This document shows positions 37,140 to 47,500 of a DNA stretch of 64,000 nucleotides, piece by piece. Origin of the DNA: Candidatus Kapaibacterium sp. (GTDB taxonomy: Bacteria > Bacteroidota > Ignavibacteria > Kapaibacteriales > UBA4661). The notes under the pieces were generated by a model. It was not told the origin of the DNA. It worked only from the letters and a program-made list of their open reading frames with translations, and did not search any database. The position numbers and the translations under genes were made by a program. Location of the stretch: contig RDXM01000083.1 in assembly GCA_004292595.1 (NCBI GenBank), positions 1 through 64,000 on the forward strand, given 5' to 3'. The number at the start of each line of letters is the position of its first letter. Position 1 is the stretch's first letter.

Positions 37140-37340
37140 TCAGGCTTGTTCTGAAAGATGACCAGAAACACGCTGATGAAAAGGATTTGGTGTGAGTTTT
37201 CTCACAAGTTCGCCTTCGATAAGTTCATAATAAAACGGGTCATCGTCATCAAATTCCATTGCGCGGAACTCGGCAACGGTCATAGTTCTTGCACCGCTCT
37301 CCAGAGATGATGAATACGGGAGTGTGAGTGTTTCGGTCAT
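37140..37340 (-). pseudogene. Uma2-type endonuclease remnant (N-terminal fragment)
   Basis: 67 residues from ATG 37340. MTVAEFRAMEFDDD, YYELIEGELVRKLTPNPFHQ and the start of the next helix (RVSGHL) match the N-terminus of Uma2/DUF820 nuclease-fold proteins, which normally run to about 190 residues and hold their catalytic residues further on. The frame ends after HLSEQA and I see no continuation, so this is a truncated relic. Confidence 0.65.
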
Positions 37341-37449
37341 GGCGAATATTTCTCCAAAATTGGTAATGAAGCGACTTCTCTCGTAAAATAGCACTTCGGC
37401 GGTGGTTTTGCAAAAACTAATCCCCAGTACAAAATAGAGTACAAAATAG

Positions 37450-37492
37450 AAAACCCGCATGAATGCTAAAAACAAGCATTCATGCGGGTTTT
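37450..37492. terminator. Strong terminator after the first susCD unit
   Basis: AAAACCCGCATGAATGC and GCATTCATGCGGGTTTT form a perfect 17-bp stem with a 9-base loop, 20 bases after the stop of the susD-like gene. Confidence 0.93.
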
Positions 37493-37511
37493 GAAGATGT
37501 TTACTGAGAAA

Positions 37512-38882
37512 TTAGATTGCTGGGTCGGGCGGCGTATTTACGCGGTTGTTATCTCGCTCCAACGAAGGATACGGATAAAAATTCCGATTCCGCTCTGAGG
37601 TAAAAACAGGCATCGTAGGCGGCGCAGGGCGACCAAAACGGCGAGCATCTTCCATGCGCATACCCGTCAGGTACAGCTCCACGCAGCGTTGAGCATAAAT
37701 CTCAGCCAAGACCGCTTCTGCCGCCATCGCGCCAGAATATGCTGGCAATGCGGCTCCGATTCCATGCGGGTCTGCGGTGCGAGCTTTCGTGCGGATGCGG
37801 TTAATATCCTCAACAGCAGCCATGAGGTTGCCAAGTCGTGCATTTGCTTCTGCGCGAATCAAGAGCATTTCGCCTAAACGAAAGACGGGAATCGAAGCAT
37901 CCACCGCCGCGAAGAACGGCGCGACTAAGTTATCCGCCGGCAAGCGCGAAGCATTGCCAAAGCGAGTAGCATTCAGGCTCATAAAGAAACGCAAGCGTTG
38001 GTCGTTGGTATCAAGCCCCGCCACACCGAAGAAATCACGCGGCGCGTAGCTGCTGCCCGCTTGAACGATGGACAAGAAAATTGGATTGCGATTTTGCTGC
38101 GCATCAAAGGTGAAATTTGAGACCGACGCTGCCGCTTGAGGAACAGCCGTTGCCGCTTGGATAGCATCAGCATTGCGCCCCGCCATGAGCAAAAATCGCG
38201 CTCGCATGGCTTGAATGGTCGTGCTGAGGTTTAATCCGCGAGCGAGAACGGTAGTGGTAAATTCCGTGTTCGGTGCGGTTGTTGCAATTTGCCGCGCCGC
38301 GTCGTCCAGCAAACGAAGTGCTTCCGCTAAAACATCCGCCCGATTGCGGAATGGCGCGGGCGCAGCCAATGTTCCAACAGTAATCGGTGCTTGCTCGAAA
38401 TACATCACCAAATGCCCCAAACACATTGCTTTGTAAAGCGAAGCCAACGCGAGCGTACCAGAGCGCATCGGCGGCGGAAGCTGTACATCGGTCAGTTTTG
38501 GAACATTACTCAAGATATTGTCTGCCATACTGATAACGCGGTATGAGCGTTGCCAAATTGCAAGAATATCGCCGTTCTCTGTCGGAAGTGCGGAACCGCC
38601 TACTTCCAAGTCCAATGGATTTTGAAACGTTGTTGTAACAACAAGTTCCCGCGCCGTTACGCCGCTTCGGGTGATGTACGATTCCAGCACACCCGTACCG
38701 TTTGCAGCATAAAACTGCTGCATTCCGATTGCCAAACCCAGCAATCCTTCTCGTGTGCTGAGGACTTGGGCTTCCGTCGCAGCGTTTGGATTAGCGTAGT
38801 CCAGCGAGCAGCTTGAGAATATCAGACTTATCGCGCAGATTCCCGTTGCCATTGCGGAACGAATTAAAAGAAGAGATTTCAT
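37512..38882 (-). CDS. SusD/RagB-like nutrient-binding lipoprotein
   Basis: 456 residues from ATG 38882. Lipoprotein signal with lipobox FSSC. Helical TPR-like SusD fold with typical landmarks: LDYANPNAATEAQVLST at the mature start, IWQRSYRVISMADNIL, ALASLYKAMCLGHLVMYFEQ, LGEMLLIRAEANARLGN, and the family ending VLAEIYAQRCVELYLTGMRM with RFGRP. It caps the partner SusC channel encoded just upstream and delivers an unknown ligand, often an oligosaccharide or peptide. Confidence 0.93.
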   Translation of the reverse strand: MKSLLLIRSAMATGICAISLIFSSCSLDYANPNAATEAQVLSTREGLLGLAIGMQQFYAANGTGVLESYITRSGVTARELVVTTTFQNPLDLEVGGSALPTENGDILAIWQRSYRVISMADNILSNVPKLTDVQLPPPMRSGTLALASLYKAMCLGHLVMYFEQAPITVGTLAAPAPFRNRADVLAEALRLLDDAARQIATTAPNTEFTTTVLARGLNLSTTIQAMRARFLLMAGRNADAIQAATAVPQAAASVSNFTFDAQQNRNPIFLSIVQAGSSYAPRDFFGVAGLDTNDQRLRFFMSLNATRFGNASRLPADNLVAPFFAAVDASIPVFRLGEMLLIRAEANARLGNLMAAVEDINRIRTKARTADPHGIGAALPAYSGAMAAEAVLAEIYAQRCVELYLTGMRMEDARRFGRPAPPTMPVFTSERNRNFYPYPSLERDNNRVNTPPDPAI

Positions 38883-38942
38883 AATTGAAAAATAAATGAA
38901 GTGAGTAATCATATAAAAAAAACTTGATTCACGGCAAAATTT

Positions 38943-39029
38943 CTTCAGTAGTGGCACAGACATTCTTGTCTGTGAGCGTTGGTGCGGGATTCAGGAAAAA
39001 CACAGACAAGAATGTCTGTGCCACTGAAG
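38943..39029. repeat. REP-like hairpin between susC and susD
   Basis: GTGGCACAGACATTCTTGTC (38951 on) and its reverse copy ending at 39029 form a stem of about 29 bp with a 3-base bulge and a 26-base loop. Each arm also holds its own small palindrome (ACAGAC/GTCTGT). It is in the transcribed spacer between the co-oriented susC and susD, where such a hairpin can protect the upstream message or lower downstream expression. Confidence 0.9.
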
Positions 39030-39082
39030 CCTGATTTTACCAGCGTTTCAAGGATTTTGCCGTGTACGCTGAAAGAATGCCG

Positions 39083-42000
39083 CTAGAACGTGAGTTGCAA
39101 ACCAAAACTGAAGCTGCGCGGAAGTGGTACTTCAACGAAATCAAAACCACGCACTGCTGCACGCTGACCACCCGTATTTACTTCAGGGTCCCAGCCAGAA
39201 TAGCGTGTCAGCACAAAAAGATTGCGTCCAGCCAAGGTGAGCCGCGCTGAACGAATGCTCATAAAGTTTTCGGGAATGATTTCATATGACACCGCAACTT
39301 CACGCAAACGTGTAAACGAGCCATCTTCTATAAAATCGCCCAAGAGTGGGAACAGTGCTTGATTCCAGCCAAGCGGCAAGCCACCGTCGCGGCGCGTTGG
39401 GAAATTATCCCGAAGCTCAACGCCGTAGTCTGCCAAGCCACCGTAGTTCTGGTTTATACCTACGCGACGTGTAAAGTTGAACACATCCTGACCGTACATT
39501 CCATCCACTTGAACCCGTAACGAAAATTTCCCTAAAGTAAATTCATTGATGAACGACAAGGTAAAATCAGGGTTCGGGTCGCCAACGACTTTCTGCAACT
39601 GCACTCCTGAGGGCTGACCAGCAGCATCACGACCAATGGTAACCGTTCCATCGGCATTGATAGTGCCGCGCTCGCGCTGCGGAAAGCCTGCTGGAGTGAG
39701 TAAGTACGTGCCATCGGGCTTCCGCGCACCGTAGAAGGTACGGAATACGCCGAGTTGCTGCCCATTCACAACGGCAACCTGACTAAAGCCATCAGCGATT
39801 TGCAAGAAACCACCTTCTACACCATTGATAACACTGCGGTTTTGGTTGTAAATGCCCGTGATTGACCATTTGAAATCTTCGGTTTGAACAGGCACTGCCC
39901 GCACCAATAACTCAATGCCACGACTGGTCAGCGTTCCAACATTGGTGAGAAAGTTGGTAAAACCAGTGGTCGGAGCAACGCTGCGATTCAGCAACAAATC
40001 AGTCGTAACTTTATCGTAATAACTGAACTCAACGCTGATACGGTCTTCCAAAAATGCCACATCTGCGCCGACTTCTAATTCCGTCTGACGCTCAGGACGC
40101 ACACCAGTAGAGCCAAGTTGCGTTGGTACAATCAAGCCTGGAATGCCTGAATAATTTACTGGTGCGTAGTTGGTAAAGCGGGTGTATGGTCCGATAGCGG
40201 TAAGTCCACCAGACTGTCCCCACGCGCCACGCAATTTTGCCACCGAGATAATTTTTGCTAATTCGCTTTCTTTCCAAAACTCTGAAAGCAGCGCAGAAGC
40301 ACTCACTTTTGGGAAAAACTGGAAGCGATTTTCGGGACCAAACACCGATGACGCATCAACACGGATAGCACCCGTGAGGAAGAACATTCCGTTAATATCA
40401 ATACTTTCCTGCAAAAACGCGCCGTACAGCGCGAGTTCTTCGCGGCTATCAAGCAGATTCTGCCCGATTGCCCCGCTCGACGCAACGGCAGTAACGGGAC
40501 TAAGCTGCTCGGATTGTACGCGCAGCAAATCTCGGCGTTCATACTGCATCGTACCGCCAAATTGCGTTGTTGATTTGATACTCTCGCCAATATCCGCCGC
40601 ATAAACGATATTGATGTCGTTATTCACTTGCGCAACATTGAAAGTACCGCGCCGTCCAAGTCCGCCTGGATAGCCAGGTGTGGTCGTATTTCTCGGAATG
40701 AGCGCACTACCGACTTGAGAATAGGTATCAAAACCCAAGGTGTAATTGATGCTCAAGCCCTGAACTGGCGTGTAATTCAGTTGGAAATCGCCGATAAAAC
40801 GGCTGGTGTTGTTGGTAAAATCAAATCGGTCAATGGCTTCGAGCGGATTTGTGCGCGTAATGACAGCTGGCGGACTGAGCGGCGGATACACACCGTCTCT
40901 TGGGCGCGGATTGATGTTATTTTGTGCAAAAATAAAGCCCGTAAGCGCACCATATGGCTCGTTCAAGCCACCGTTGGGAACTTCCCGTGAAAAGCTATTT
41001 GTATAATTCGCACCAAGCGAGGCGGTTAAGTTATCGCTCAAAACCTGCTCCACGCGCAAACGCGCACCCGCACGGCTGAAGCTCGTTCCCCGCACAATTC
41101 CTTCATTTGCGGTTTGATTTGCCGACAAAAAGTATTTCGTCCCTTGCGAGCCGCCCGCAACGGAAATGTAGTTGTCAATGCCCCACGCACGGCGGAAAAT
41201 CAGGTCTTGCAAGTCATAGCGTTGCACGGGCATTCCGTTATCTTCTACTGCTACAACGGAATCTGGTCTGCCAGCACGCACTAAGCGGCGCAAGGGTTCT
41301 TGATTCCATGCAATTTTTTGGCGCAAGTCGTCAGTATTGATGCGGGTTGAGAACGTCACCGTTGGTGCGCCTGCCGAGCCGCGCTTGGTGAAGATTTGTA
41401 CAACGCCATTATTTGCCCGTGCGCCGTAGATAGCCGCCGCCGCCGCGCCTTTCAGCACTTCGATACGCTCAATGTCGTTGGGGTTAATATCCACAAGACG
41501 ATTTTGTGCGTAGCCACCCAAATCCAAGACTTCGCGGGAATCGTTGTTGATAATTACGCCATCCACGATGTAGAGCGGGTCTGCACTACCAGAGAAGGTA
41601 TTTGTACCGCGAAGGCGCACCGATACCCCGCCCGCAGGATTCCCCGAATTTTGCTGAATCTGCACACCCGCCACTTTACCCGCCATCGCAGCATCAATCG
41701 CATTCGCGCCCGTGAACTGCACATCTTTTGCATTGACCGCGCCAATCGAGTTGCCAAGCGTCTTGCGGCTACTTGCGGCAGATGTACCCGTTACAACAAC
41801 TTCATCCATGCGCGAAACGTCTTCCGAGAGCTTCACATCAAGCAAAATCGCGGTTTCGTCGCCCAGCGTTAGCACTTTCTTGAAGGATTTGTAATTGATT
41901 GCATTCACGAGAACCGTGTATTTGCCTGGCTCTAGCTTTGCATTCAGTGAATACGCGCCTTGTCGGTCAGAAACCGCACCGAATGGCGTTCTGTCAATGC

Positions 42001-42169
42001 GCACCGTGATTGCGCCAAGCGTCCCCTTTGCGTCGGAGACTGTTCCCGAAATTTTGTATGCTTTCGGCTGCGCAAAGGCAGGAACCGAGAACACACCAAT
42101 AAAGCAAATCATCCACAGAAGCCCTTGTATTTTCAAGCTCTTGCGGAAATGGTGTAAAGAAGGTTTCAT
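39083..42169 (-). CDS. SusC/RagA-like TonB-dependent transporter
   Basis: 1028 residues from ATG 42169, with GAGGAG seven bases upstream. Signal peptide ends near FAQ. Carboxypeptidase-like beta-sandwich domain (ISGTVSDAKGTLGAITV...), TonB-box region DEVVVTGTS, plug domain (VAGVQIQQNSGNPAGG, PLYIVDGVIINN, IERIEVLKGAAAAAIYGARA), then a long 22-strand barrel ending YSWDP-like SGWDPEVNTGG ... SFGLQLTF. Outer-membrane import pump that pairs with the SusD lipoprotein downstream. Confidence 0.96.
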   Translation of the reverse strand: MKPSLHHFRKSLKIQGLLWMICFIGVFSVPAFAQPKAYKISGTVSDAKGTLGAITVRIDRTPFGAVSDRQGAYSLNAKLEPGKYTVLVNAINYKSFKKVLTLGDETAILLDVKLSEDVSRMDEVVVTGTSAASSRKTLGNSIGAVNAKDVQFTGANAIDAAMAGKVAGVQIQQNSGNPAGGVSVRLRGTNTFSGSADPLYIVDGVIINNDSREVLDLGGYAQNRLVDINPNDIERIEVLKGAAAAAIYGARANNGVVQIFTKRGSAGAPTVTFSTRINTDDLRQKIAWNQEPLRRLVRAGRPDSVVAVEDNGMPVQRYDLQDLIFRRAWGIDNYISVAGGSQGTKYFLSANQTANEGIVRGTSFSRAGARLRVEQVLSDNLTASLGANYTNSFSREVPNGGLNEPYGALTGFIFAQNNINPRPRDGVYPPLSPPAVITRTNPLEAIDRFDFTNNTSRFIGDFQLNYTPVQGLSINYTLGFDTYSQVGSALIPRNTTTPGYPGGLGRRGTFNVAQVNNDINIVYAADIGESIKSTTQFGGTMQYERRDLLRVQSEQLSPVTAVASSGAIGQNLLDSREELALYGAFLQESIDINGMFFLTGAIRVDASSVFGPENRFQFFPKVSASALLSEFWKESELAKIISVAKLRGAWGQSGGLTAIGPYTRFTNYAPVNYSGIPGLIVPTQLGSTGVRPERQTELEVGADVAFLEDRISVEFSYYDKVTTDLLLNRSVAPTTGFTNFLTNVGTLTSRGIELLVRAVPVQTEDFKWSITGIYNQNRSVINGVEGGFLQIADGFSQVAVVNGQQLGVFRTFYGARKPDGTYLLTPAGFPQRERGTINADGTVTIGRDAAGQPSGVQLQKVVGDPNPDFTLSFINEFTLGKFSLRVQVDGMYGQDVFNFTRRVGINQNYGGLADYGVELRDNFPTRRDGGLPLGWNQALFPLLGDFIEDGSFTRLREVAVSYEIIPENFMSIRSARLTLAGRNLFVLTRYSGWDPEVNTGGQRAAVRGFDFVEVPLPRSFSFGLQLTF

Positions 42170-42289
42170 TACACACTCCTCGTGATGGTGGTAGAAAAAG
42201 AACTGAAGAAAGAATCGAATGGAAGGCAATTAAACAAGGCTGAAGTATGAAATATACATTTGAAATACCCATACTGAATCTTAAAAACT

Positions 42290-42316
42290 GACCATTTTTT
42301 GACCGATTTTTTGACC
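42290..42316. promoter_or_regulatory. Phased direct repeats upstream of susC
   Basis: GACC followed by a T run occurs three times at 42290, 42301 and 42313, that is every 11-12 bases, about one helical turn, 120 bases before the susC start. Spacing like this suits a DNA-binding protein or a bent upstream element. Inference only. Confidence 0.4.
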
Positions 42317-42407
42317 AAGAGAAAGACGGAAAAGATAGCGTGAAGTCTTGCCAAAATACAAAAACGCAGAGGTAAATCATGGAAAAAAATCATGAGAAGT
42401 TCTCTTC

Positions 42408-42449
42408 AAAAAAAAACGTACAGCCCGCACTTGAAGCGAACTGTACGTT
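42408..42449 (-). terminator. Terminator of the second susCD unit
   Basis: On the minus strand AACGTACAG and CTGTACGTT form a 9-bp stem followed by TTTTTTTT, 40 bases after the stop of the small lipoprotein gene. It separates the two susCD units. Confidence 0.88.
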
Positions 42450-42462
42450 GGTCGTCATTAGA

Positions 42463-42496
42463 TTCTAAATACTTACATTTTCTCAATACTTACATT
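42463..42496 (-). repeat. Two-copy 17-bp tandem repeat at a gene end
   Basis: TTCTAAATACTTACATT and TTCTCAATACTTACATT lie back to back and overlap the stop codon of the gene at 42490. The unit resembles that of the 16-bp array at 1-96 (TTTCTCAAATACTCAC). Confidence 0.7.
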
Positions 42497-42954
42497 GCTG
42501 GAACCGTTACGGCAGTCGTTGCGCGGCGTTTATTCAGATTTGCTTGCGTAACAACTTCGCCAATCAAAATAAGCGATACCGTTGCTCCCGTCGGTCGGGA
42601 AATCGCAGGAATGGTGTAGCTCACAAGCAGCGTGTCGCCGCCTTTTGCTTGCGAATACGCCGCCTGATACGGAAACGTCGCACTGCGCGTGGTATCGCGG
42701 GTTACCGTTCCGCTCACCGTGCGATTGATAACTTGATACAGATTGATTTCCTTCGCCGGAGAATAGGAATTAAAAATCATCTCCAGCGTTACAACCGTGC
42801 CAGGGCGCGGATTTGCGGGAATAGTCCAAGGATTCGTGGTTTGAATGATGGGATAAAAATCCTGCGAAATCACGCCGGGCGTGGTTGGGAATTGTCGTTC
42901 GCACGATGCCAACACCAAAAGTGCGGCAAAGGCGCATAAAAGCTGAGTTTTCAT
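42490..42954 (-). CDS. Small hypothetical lipoprotein of the second susCD unit
   Basis: 154 residues. Signal with lipobox LASC (Cys at about 18). The mature part is beta-rich and looks like one immunoglobulin-like sandwich (PGTVVTLEMIFNSYS, ATVSLILIGEVV). GAGG precedes the ATG. Its place directly after a susD-like gene suggests a surface lipoprotein of the same uptake system, as SusE-type proteins are, but I see no sequence family. Confidence 0.75.
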   Translation of the reverse strand: MKTQLLCAFAALLVLASCERQFPTTPGVISQDFYPIIQTTNPWTIPANPRPGTVVTLEMIFNSYSPAKEINLYQVINRTVSGTVTRDTTRSATFPYQAAYSQAKGGDTLLVSYTIPAISRPTGATVSLILIGEVVTQANLNKRRATTAVTVPAM

Positions 42955-42992
42955 AGATGCCTCAAAAAAATATATTGTTCATTATTCAGTGC

Positions 42993-44537
42993 TTAGGGTT
43001 TATCCCACCAAACAGGCGTAACAATCCACGTTGCATCGGGTACGCCGCTCGCATCCACTTCGGAGTACGCATTGTTGCGATTGTACAGCAATTCTGCCGA
43101 GCCAGGTAAGAAACGACGCGGGAATGCGCCCATAAGTTGTGCGTTTGGCGTGGTTGGTTGAGCAAAATTGCGGTAGATGTCGGTGCTGTAATCGTAGCGG
43201 CGCATATCTACCCATGTTTCGTGGTGCAAGAACAGTGCGATATATTTTTGCTGCATGATATTTGCCAAGGTCAGTGCTGCTGCGGTCTGTGGCACGGCTG
43301 CGCTTGCCAAATACGCATTGCGGTCTGCTACCGAAACGCCGAGTTTGTCCATATGGGCGGTGATACCTGCGCGGAACGCCGTAAATGCGCGGTCGCGGTT
43401 GTTGGCGCGGAAAGCGGCTTCTGCTTCGACAAAGCGCATTTCTGCATTGGTGAGAATAAGCTGTACGCCCACCGTGCGCGAGTACCAGCCCTCAACAGCA
43501 GGTGCAGTAGCAACTCCAGGAGCAGCGACGTTTGCGGTTGCCGTTGTTGCGATATTATACCGACCATAAAAATCCGACGCGCCGTTTGCGGTCAAGCCCG
43601 CCGGTGCGTTTGGCGAACCAGAACCGTTCACAAGACCTTTTGCGCGGTTGGTATCGGGGCAAATGACGACGTAGCGCGGGTCGCGGACACCAAGCGTTGT
43701 GCCGTCGAGCATATTGATAAAATACCGACCGAAGGTGCGAGCATTTGCGTTGGCGCGTTGAAAGCCCCAGAAGTTCGTATGCCCTACCTGAGCGGCACTG
43801 AACGCCACCTGCGCATCGTCGGCATTTGCCAAAATAGCGCGGTCAATTGCCTCCAAGACGCGCTGCGGGTTGTAGGTTGATTTTTTGGTTAAATGGTTCA
43901 ACTGACGAGCTTTCAAGCCATTGGCAAAGCGCACCCAGCGTTGCGTGTTGCCGCCAAAAAGAATATCCGCGCTTGCGTTAAAGGCTGGCGCGGAGGGCGG
44001 TTGCGTCTTGCCAAACTCCACGATTGCTTCATCCAAGAGTTTGTCCATTGCCGCATAAATAGATTCCTGCGAGTCATATTTTGGCGTAAAGTTTTCTGCA
44101 CCGCGAAACGCCTCCGTGTACGGAATATTGCCGTGAAGGTCGGTCAAATGGAACAGCAACGCCGCCATCAGCACTTTTCCCGCACCAACGTAGAACCACG
44201 CTTGTTCGCGGTTTGCTCGGTCAATCATTGGAGGAATATTGCTTGCGGCACGGAAATACGTGTCGTTGAAGGGATTTGCTGGAGGCGAAAGAAAAAATTG
44301 GTCGAGACCATTGTTGATAGCCCGCCCTGCGATGTGTTGCGTGAAGTGTGCGCTCGTCAAAACGCTCAGAGCAGTCTGCTGTTGAAGCCCATTCGCAATA
44401 ATGCTCGGCAATTTTGCGGCTGGCGACGCATCTTCGGGAAAGTTTGGATTGCGATTGACATCCAAAAAGGCATCGCACGCACTCAGCCAAACAGCCGCCG
44501 AGAGGCTGAGAAGGAGGAGAAAAATTCGTGATTTCAT
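42993..44537 (-). CDS. SusD-like lipoprotein (SusD/RagB-like 2 type)
   Basis: 514 residues. Lipobox LSAC at about 20, then DAFLDVNRNPNFPEDASP, the usual start of this SusD subfamily. Helical body with NFTPKYDSQESIYAAMDKLL, RWVRFANGLKARQLNHL, FVEAEAAFRA and IMQQKYIALFLHHETWVDMRRYDY, all typical. Partner of the SusC encoded 30 bases upstream. Start ATG 44537. Confidence 0.93.
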   Translation of the reverse strand: MKSRIFLLLLSLSAAVWLSACDAFLDVNRNPNFPEDASPAAKLPSIIANGLQQQTALSVLTSAHFTQHIAGRAINNGLDQFFLSPPANPFNDTYFRAASNIPPMIDRANREQAWFYVGAGKVLMAALLFHLTDLHGNIPYTEAFRGAENFTPKYDSQESIYAAMDKLLDEAIVEFGKTQPPSAPAFNASADILFGGNTQRWVRFANGLKARQLNHLTKKSTYNPQRVLEAIDRAILANADDAQVAFSAAQVGHTNFWGFQRANANARTFGRYFINMLDGTTLGVRDPRYVVICPDTNRAKGLVNGSGSPNAPAGLTANGASDFYGRYNIATTATANVAAPGVATAPAVEGWYSRTVGVQLILTNAEMRFVEAEAAFRANNRDRAFTAFRAGITAHMDKLGVSVADRNAYLASAAVPQTAAALTLANIMQQKYIALFLHHETWVDMRRYDYSTDIYRNFAQPTTPNAQLMGAFPRRFLPGSAELLYNRNNAYSEVDASGVPDATWIVTPVWWDKP

Positions 44538-44567
44538 GTTGTATCGAGATTAAGGTACAAAAATGGA

Positions 44568-47500
44568 TTAAAACGTTATCTTCAAACCCGCCGTTACGCC
44601 AAGCGTTGCTGGCACACCACCGTAGTCCATGCCATTCGAGCCTGCGCCACGCACACCTGCGCCAGAAGCAGACACTTCTGGATCCATGCCCGTATAGCGC
44701 GTGAAGAGGAGCAGATTACGTCCGGTTGCAAAAAATTCCAGTCCTTTGATAAAGCTCCCAGCAAGGAGTTCTTTATTGAAGCGGTACGACAGATTCACCG
44801 TGCGAAGGCGCACCCACGAGCCATCTTCAACAAAGTTTGAACCTGCTGCGGCAAAGGTAAAGCGGTAGTAGGCTTCGGTCAATTCTACTTCGCGGGTGTT
44901 CGGAATCCATGCATCAGGCGCGTTCGCGTCAGAAACGGCGCGGTTGCGGATAACGCCGTCTAGCACCACTTTTTTGTAGCGGTCGAGTGTACGCATACTC
45001 ATTCCTGCGCGAACCATGTCCCATTCTGTGCCATTGACAACTTTTCCGCCAATGCGAATATCCCACAAAAACGAGAATGTAAAGCCGCCGAATTGGAAAC
45101 TATTGTTGAAACCAATGATTGCATCAGGCTGGCGATTACCGCCATAGTACCAGACACCGCTTGAAAACGGCGTTGGCAAGCCCGTCGCGCTGTCAATAAT
45201 GATGCGCCCTGCGGGATTGCGGTTGTAATCATTCATGGAAATTGCTTGCAAGGGCTGACCAGGGAACGAAGAACCGCGCATATTGTCAATAATCCACGCA
45301 TCTGATTGGTTCAATTCTGCAAGCACTGATGGAAGTTCGGTTACACGACTTTGGTTTGCGGTAAAGTTCGCGCTCACATCCCAACGAAAATCACCTACAC
45401 GAACAGGATTACCGCTAATAGCAATCTCAAGACCGCGATTTTCTACCGTTCCGCCATTCAAGTACGCAAAAATAAATCCTGATGCTTGGCTGATACGCGG
45501 CGCAATAAGCTGATTAAAGGTATTTTGCTGATACACTGCCGCATCAATGTTGATAGCACCTTGAAAGAAGCGCAAATCAATACCAAGTTCTGCCGCTTGC
45601 GTAATTTCTGGCTTCAGCGTTGGATTGCCCGCCCAGAAGTCGTTGCGGAAACCGCCACCGAGATAGATATTGCTTGTAAGAGCAGTATTGGTGCGGTATG
45701 CAGCCGCATCCTTGCCCACTTGTGCGACCGAAGCACGGATTTTGCCATAGCTGAGAACATCGCCACGCAAGAAATCTTCGGTAAAGACATAGCCAAAGTC
45801 AATGGCGGGATAAAAATATGAGCGGTTATTCACGGGCAATGCCGACGACCAGTCGTTGCGGGCGCGGATGCTGAGGAACATTTTGTTTTGCCAATTCAAA
45901 TTTGCTTGCGCAAACAAGCCCACAAGGCGTTTCTCTGTAATGCGCTCTACAACACGGTTTTCGGTGGTTGGTGTGTTGTTGATGCTGACAAAATCAGGGT
46001 TGATGAAAAAATTGCTGGCGTAATCAAGTTGATAATTGCGATTTGCTTCAATCCAATTTCCAATGAGCAATTCCCCATCCAAGCCCTCCAGAAGTTCTTT
46101 GCGCATGGTAACGAGCAACTGCGAATTGATAATGCGATTCAGATTTTGCGACTGCGAAATACCGCCCTGAACGTAGCTTACGCCCGTATTTCCGTTGCGA
46201 AGCGAGGTGCCGGGATAGCGCACAGATTCGCCGAGTTCATGCGTAAGGTCTGTTCCCGCAATGTAGGTGATATTCAGCCAATCGGTCGGGTCGTAAATAA
46301 ATTTCACATTGCCCAAAAAGCGGTTCACGTCGTCGTTGATGGTGTTGTAGCGCAGCGTCCAATATGGATTGTCCGCGTCATCAATCACCGCACCAGTGAG
46401 GATGCGGCGGCGTGTGCCATCAGGGTTTTCCCACGCACTCATTTGGTCATTGCGCGGCCAGTAAATGGAGCTAATCAAAATCCCGCCCGAACTGCCAAAC
46501 AAACCTGGACCTTGCAATGCGCGATTACCACCAGAATTGGTATAATTCAGCGATGCTTGCACTTGGAAGCGGTCGGCAACCTTCGCGCCAGCGTTGAGGC
46601 GAAGCGATGTCCGCGTCCAGTTGGTCATCGGTACAATGCCGTTTTGGTCAGTACGATTAAGCGAAAAAAGGAAGTTTGTGTTTTCATTCGCGCCCGAAGC
46701 CGTGATATTGTGCATCATACTAAAGGCTGGCACGAAAAACGACCCAAGATTATCATACACAGTTTCGCCCTGCTGGAAGCGTGGACCCCACGAGCGGCGC
46801 GTTGCTGCATCTACAAAGCCGTTTGAGCCTTGTTTGTACACATTTTGCAGTTGTGGCAAGCGGTTTACCACGTCGTAGGAAAAGGCGTTGTTATAGGTAA
46901 CGTTGGTGGTGCCTTCTTTACCGCGTTTGGTGGTAATGAGGACAACACCGTTTGCTGCGCGTGAGCCGTAGAGCGCGGCTGCGGACGGACCTTTCAACAC
47001 GCTGATAGTTTCAATATCTTCGGGGTTAATATCCATAGCGCGATTAGAATTGGCAACGCTTCGTGCGAGTGTACCATTCAAGCCGCTTGTTCCTGCGCCT
47101 GTTTCGGTGGTGGTGGAATTGTCCATCGGTACACCATCAATAATGAAAAGCGGTTGGTTGTCGGAATCCACCGAATTGCCACCGCGAATAATGATGCTCG
47201 ACGAGCCGCCAGCAGCACCACCAGAATTCGTAATCTGCACACCCGCAATACGTCCTTGCATCGCATTCACCATATTCACCTGCTGCGATTCGGCGATGTC
47301 GCCCGCTTTGATGTCCTGCACAGCGTAGTTCACCGCGCGTTTCTGCTGCTCAATACCAAGAGCGGTAACAACAATTTCTTCCAACTTCACATCATCCAGT
47401 GCCAACTCCGCATTGATACTTGTTTGCTCTCCAACTTTTATTTCTTTTGACAAATGCCCAATCAAACTAAACACAAGCGTTGCCGAGCCGTCTGGCACGT

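Noticed and set aside
45888-46826. 312-residue open frame opposite the second susC
   Set aside because: Antisense to a well-conserved TonB transporter; Arg/Ile-rich shadow without motifs.
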